Shown here: positions 60,119 to 64,000 of the stretch, one piece after another
Position numbering within the stretch: the first letter of the stretch is position 1
Layout of the letters: the number at the start of each line of letters is the position of its first letter
Assembly: GCA_039619475.1 (NCBI GenBank)
Contig: CM077116.1
Span: 274,412,758-274,476,757 of the forward strand
DNA: 64,000 nt
Direction: 5' to 3'
Origin: Icerya purchasi
Lineage: Eukaryota > Arthropoda > Insecta > Hemiptera > Monophlebidae
The notes under the pieces: model-generated
Databases searched by the model: none
What the model saw: the letters and a program-made list of their open reading frames with translations, nothing else
What the model was told of the DNA's origin: nothing
Position numbers and translations under genes: made by a program

Positions 60119-61200
60119 GAATTTTCATTACGCAGAATAATTAGACTTGTAATGGGATTGTACATTAAAATGCTGATGAAATAGACACTTTCCATTAAAT
60201 TATTTCTTGCGCAATAGACGTAATATGCGGAAATTTCTAGAACGACAATTACTGATAACACACCGTTTTAAAGTCAAATCGAATCAATATATTTTTTATA
60301 GAATTTCACACATGAGATACGCATGAGAAGAACATTTTAGAAGATTTTACATAAATTTCTAGACCTAAAATTACGACATTTCCCGGTACAGATTAATAAA
60401 TACTTATCAAATAAAAAAGAAACGATGTTTCATATTTAAAACTTGTATAGATGCTGAACAAAATGTTAATGTTGGGATCGGTTTTTCTGTTGAACCGCGA
60501 GGCCTTTATAGAAACTAAACCGGTATTGAGACGCGCATCTGGAATATTTTTATCGGTACAAATACGCGAAAGGAAAAAAGTCCACAAAAAGTAATATGCC
60601 CAAAAGTGATCGCGATAGAATAGGTTGCGAGGAAAAAAGAAAGAATCGCTCCTTCATCGTAATGAGCTTTACTCGATACATAATCTTAATTCTGGATCAC
60701 TTCGGTAGCTATCCTTGTTTGTTTTTTTTTCTCTTCAGCCAAATCGATTATCATACCCTAGCTCGGAACCGCGAGATCATAGTTTTTATAATCGCATCTT
60801 TTACAGGAACAATATTGCACCCCTTCCGCATTTATGGAATCTGGTTATTGCAGCGCTGGAAGTGAATCGAGAATACTACGTCAAAGTTTTTCTAACGACA
60901 AATCTCTTTCAAGGAGAAAGAGGGTATTCGAGTTTCTGGAATTTAAAATCGCTGAAAATGATAACGATGGAAAGTGCAAATTAAATTGCGCAGCGGGTGT
61001 CGGAATTGATCGCGAATCATCCTTCAAGAGGACATAGATCGAAGATACTTTTTTGGGTTTTTGAATCTTTTTTCGTTATTATTACTCAACCGCGAATGGT
61101 GGTTCGCAATGATCACGTGGACGACATTTCCGTTTATCATTCGTCGGAGATGGATTATCGTAAATTACCGACGGTTATTAATCGGATTGCTACTATTAAG
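60119..61200. other. Non-coding stretch
   Basis: Several overlapping plus-strand frames at 60596-61209 in all three frames, none recognisable; composition only mildly AT-rich. No supported gene. Confidence 0.4.
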
Positions 61201-62540
61201 GTTCGCTAATTACCCAATTAAAGTAAATTAAAAGTAATATATAGAGAGTATTTTTTGCGTTTAGCGCAACGACGTACGTTGCGATATTATTCGGAGCAAT
61301 TACAATGTCTGCAGCGATAGATAATTCGACAAACTTGCCCGATGTTTAAGTATTAATTAAGTTCGATCGTTATTAATTACGTTCGACGCAAAACGAAGAA
61401 AGAAAGAAGCGAATTCGGGCTCAATAATGATCGATAAGATTAAGAGTTGCCGGTCGCAGCTCGAAGTGAGAAATTCTTTCAAAGTAACGCGGAACGTTTT
61501 AATTTTAAAATGAAAAGTAGCGCCGAAATTATTCATCGCACGAAAGGAGGGTATGACGATAGGGGGGGTTAAATGCAGTGGCTGGTGCTGCTCGTCCGGG
61601 ACCTATTTAATATCCGATTTAATATTGCGACGTGCCTGAAATTACGCGATAAATAATGAACGCCAATTAGAGACCCGGCGGCAACATCGATTATACGATG
61701 GCCGGGGCCGACTTACATTTTCGTTGCAGTAAGCAGCGAAGCTCAGGGGACGTGACTGTCATTCATCTGGCCAGTGTTTAGTGTTGCGTCATCGTTGGAA
61801 GAGAAGGCATAAAAAAATGAAAAAGACCTCGTAAACGGATTGCGGAATCTCAGCGTGGCCACTGTGTAAATAAGTAAATTACATAGGCGCGCGTTTAATT
61901 GCGGACGCTAATTATTAATTTAATCGCGTTAATTGGAACATCGATCGACTTTTAAACGGCTGCTAATGGCGAAAAAGCGATTACACTCATTTACTGATGC
62001 GATTTTTAATTAAAAATCGTCTTATTTTTATTTTAATATCGCTGCCAGCGGACACTCCGCGCTCTCCAACTGCTCAGCAGCCGTCAGCCTTACGTTGCGA
62101 TCGTTAAGGGGCCTCCTCGCCGCGCCTCTTCCGCTACCGCCTGTGTATTTTGACGGAATTGACAATTTGTCGTCTGGCTGCACTGTCGAAATTGAGGAGC
62201 AATTCGACGACTTAATAATTAATTCTTCTGGCGCGCACAATAACAACAATAACTGCGGCAATAAAAAGTGCCACTTATCGGTGTAATTGAAGCTGCTTTC
62301 GCTGTTCTCGCTACAATTTATCAGCGCTTCTCGTAATGATCATCGTCGCCTGCTTTTATCGCGCCAAACACGGATATTATAATACAATTTTCACGCCGTA
62401 TTTATGTCCTCTTCCATTAGCCGCTTTATGCGCACGGTCAAGGACGCGCGAAAAGATAAATGCAAAGCAAGCCGCTACTTCAATCGATCGAGCAGCATCG
62501 AAAAAAGCTCCGGCTGATCGGAAGAGATGATGAAGCGCAA
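61201..62540. promoter_or_regulatory. CpG-richer island with homeodomain-type motifs
   Basis: Repeated TAATTA-like cores (61206-61230, 61350-61380, 61910-61935, 62210-62225) in a CpG-rich context. A GC-rich end at 62041-62540 has short frames on both strands (62028-62261 minus, 62095-62286 plus) but no recognised protein. Possible regulatory DNA or an unrecognised 5' exon. Confidence 0.3.
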
Positions 62541-63174
62541 CGGAAATAGTCTGTGCATCGGGCATCCTCCAGCGGAAGCTGTTTTTCTGAGAAACGGCTT
62601 CCTAATGCTGGAACGGTGCTTCGGATGCGCTCTGGTTGATTCGAGCTTTAACGCGTACCAGTGTCGAAGAACTTTGCAATAGCGGAAGACGGTTTGGATG
62701 ATTTCAAGTGAGCACACTTTTTTTGGGCTCGAACCTTTCCCGCCAAAATACATGCCGCTGTACCGTGAGAAATACTGGTCAAAAAAAAGCTTCGAAAGTT
62801 AGCCACTGCTACACTTTTTAACAGTCCGTGATGGCAGAGCTTCGCTCGCATTAGATCCCTCAGATCAGTCAAACATTTTAAGATAATACACTTAAAAGAT
62901 GGATGTCCGACATATGTAACATATGAAAATTAAGGCAATACTACCCCAGCTTTATATGCATTAAAGAAATCAAAAATATTTCATTAGGCGCTGGTAGATT
63001 TTTTATCGAGTTCAGGCATAATGGGTGAGGAAAATATACACACTCGAGGAAAATAAATAAACTGCAAAGAACCTGAAGGTGCGGTAATTGAAAAAGAAGA
63101 CGCGAAGTAAAGTAAAGCAAGTATATCTTCCGTAGAGTATGATGGATTGTGAAGTTAAGCTTTTCATAATTCAC
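62541..63174. other. Non-coding stretch
   Basis: Overlapping minus-strand frames without recognisable homology (62475-62753, 62648-62872). No supported feature. Confidence 0.4.
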
Positions 63175-63380
63175 TTGACTTAATGGATCTTCTGATGAGA
63201 ATACTAGTTCCTTTCTACTTTTGGATTATCCGCCTTTACTCCCCCCCCCATAATTCTCCGGTATAACCAATATTCAATTTCAGATTATATCACTGAGTCA
63301 GCGACTTGGATCCGGAACGAAACAAGTCTTGATAGGACACCCCTGGTTTTGGCAGCCAAGCACCTTAATCACTAAAGAAG
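63175..63380 (-). repeat. tRNA-derived SINE, copy 2
   Basis: Aligns with 7926-8185: TAATGGATCT, GAGAATACT, TTCTACTT, CAGATTA, GACTTGGATCCGGAACGAAA with CAAGTCTTGATA, and GCAGCCAAG, in order. On the minus strand the A-box equivalent is GTGATTAAGGTG and the B-box equivalent GGATCCAAGTC, both degraded. A 9-C tract (63241-63249) interrupts the body. Confidence 0.65.
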
Positions 63381-63420
63381 ATGTACTGAACAGACGTACT
63401 GAACAGATGTACTGAACAGA
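63378..63420. repeat. Short tandem repeat, 14-bp unit x3
   Basis: GATGTACTGAACA-type units repeated three times directly after the SINE copy. Confidence 0.85.
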
Positions 63421-63616
63421 AATGCACTTATTAATAAAGATATAGAAATACATAAGAACACAGGAAAGAAAATTGTATCGGAGAAAAAAAAAGAAGAATA
63501 ACTAGCGAGAAGAAAGATGGGCGAGTAAACAGAAAAATATGTTCCGAATCAGATGTTAAATAAAACACTCCTGAGGAAATAATAATAGAGGATGGAAAAA
63601 AGAAATGTAAAAAACA

Positions 63617-63672
63617 TAATAAACATAAAATACGTAATAAACATAAAATACGTAATAAACATAAAATACGCA
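63617..63672. repeat. Tandem repeat, 18-bp unit x3
   Basis: ATAAACATAAAATACGTA units. On the minus strand this gives the repetitive frame at 63431-63673, which is not a gene. Confidence 0.9.
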
Positions 63673-63952
63673 ACGGAACAGCGTGTAATAAAAATATTCT
63701 AACGAAAGTAAAGGAGATTACAAAGGAAAATTATATTTATTAATAAGTATAAAGATATAGGTAGTAGATTTTATATGACGATATGTATATGTATAATTTA
63801 AATTCTGACGTTAGGATATACAAATATAATTCAATCGATGTAATTATAAATATTCAAAAAACGAATTCATGCGATATTATTACTGAATTTGGAAAGTGCA
63901 TTTTACACCGTATGCAAAAAAAAAAAAGGCGCCATGTAGATGTCGTAAACAA

Positions 63953-63984
63953 ATTGAATGGGAAATTTCAATTTCCCATTCAAT
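63953..63984. repeat. Perfect 15-bp hairpin
   Basis: ATTGAATGGGAAATT, a 2-base loop TC, then AATTTCCCATTCAAT. Isolated; not followed by a T run, so not a typical terminator. Confidence 0.9.
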
Positions 63985-64000
63985 GCGGTAAATAAACGAA

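Noticed and set aside
62028..62286. Opposed short frames in GC-rich DNA
   Set aside because: Both strands are open over the same bases, as expected from GC-rich sequence; no domain or splice evidence.

Overview
This window looks like a gene-poor stretch of an insect (at least arthropod) nuclear genome. It is strongly AT-rich, studded with A/T homopolymers and AAT/AT microsatellites, not depleted of CpG, and crossed by decayed non-LTR retrotransposons of the R1, Jockey and CR1-like groups, a mariner, a tRNA-derived SINE and foldback repeats. Hemiptera would fit the RNase H-tailed LINE type, but I cannot fix the order. I find no complete host protein-coding gene, rRNA, ordinary tRNA gene or CRISPR array. 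Nearly everything recognisable is a transposable element or its remains.

Layout. 1-13 kb: non-coding DNA with a dispersed repeat family in three related copies (1.3-2.5, 7.4-7.9, 10.2-10.5 kb), a 30-bp minisatellite (5.4 kb), a SINE (7.9-8.2 kb) and a CpG-rich island (11.9-12.5 kb). 14.6-15.5 kb: a CR1-like reverse transcriptase (RT) fragment abutting the tail of an R1-like element. 16.05-16.28 kb: a perfect-looking foldback element. 22.3-26.1 kb: a dispersed repeat followed by three LINE remnants (RNase H tail +, RT +, RNase H tail -). 27.9-30.1 kb: coding-like but unidentified sequence and an RT scrap. 30.17-32.38 kb: a 2.2-kb element with roughly 490-bp terminal inverted repeats around a decayed gene that pairs a PIN/XPG-like core with a cysteine-rich tail. 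This is the best candidate for something undescribed. 33-36.5 kb: richer, conserved-looking non-coding DNA with a candidate core promoter (CRE + TATA + initiator) near 35.6 kb.

36.9-41.1 kb: a 3.4-kb 5'-truncated Jockey-clade element, minus strand, flanked by a 12-bp target-site duplication and inserted into an older RNase H-tailed LINE, which is split into two pieces. 41.5-41.8 kb: the 3' tail of another LINE. 44.4-45.4 kb: a dead mariner. 52.7-55.3 kb: a 2.6-kb 5'-truncated R1-clade element with a poly(A) tail and a perfect 16-bp target-site duplication. 58.1-58.8 kb: another LINE tail. 57.3-57.8 and 61.2-62.5 kb: GC-richer islands with many TAATTA-type motifs, possible conserved enhancers. 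63.2-64 kb: a second SINE copy and short tandem repeats.

The elements do not form a pathway. They are independent insertions of different ages, some nested, and the flanking duplications allow relative dating. All reverse transcriptase, RNase H and transposase reading frames carry frameshifts, stops or catalytic substitutions, so nothing here appears mobile on its own.
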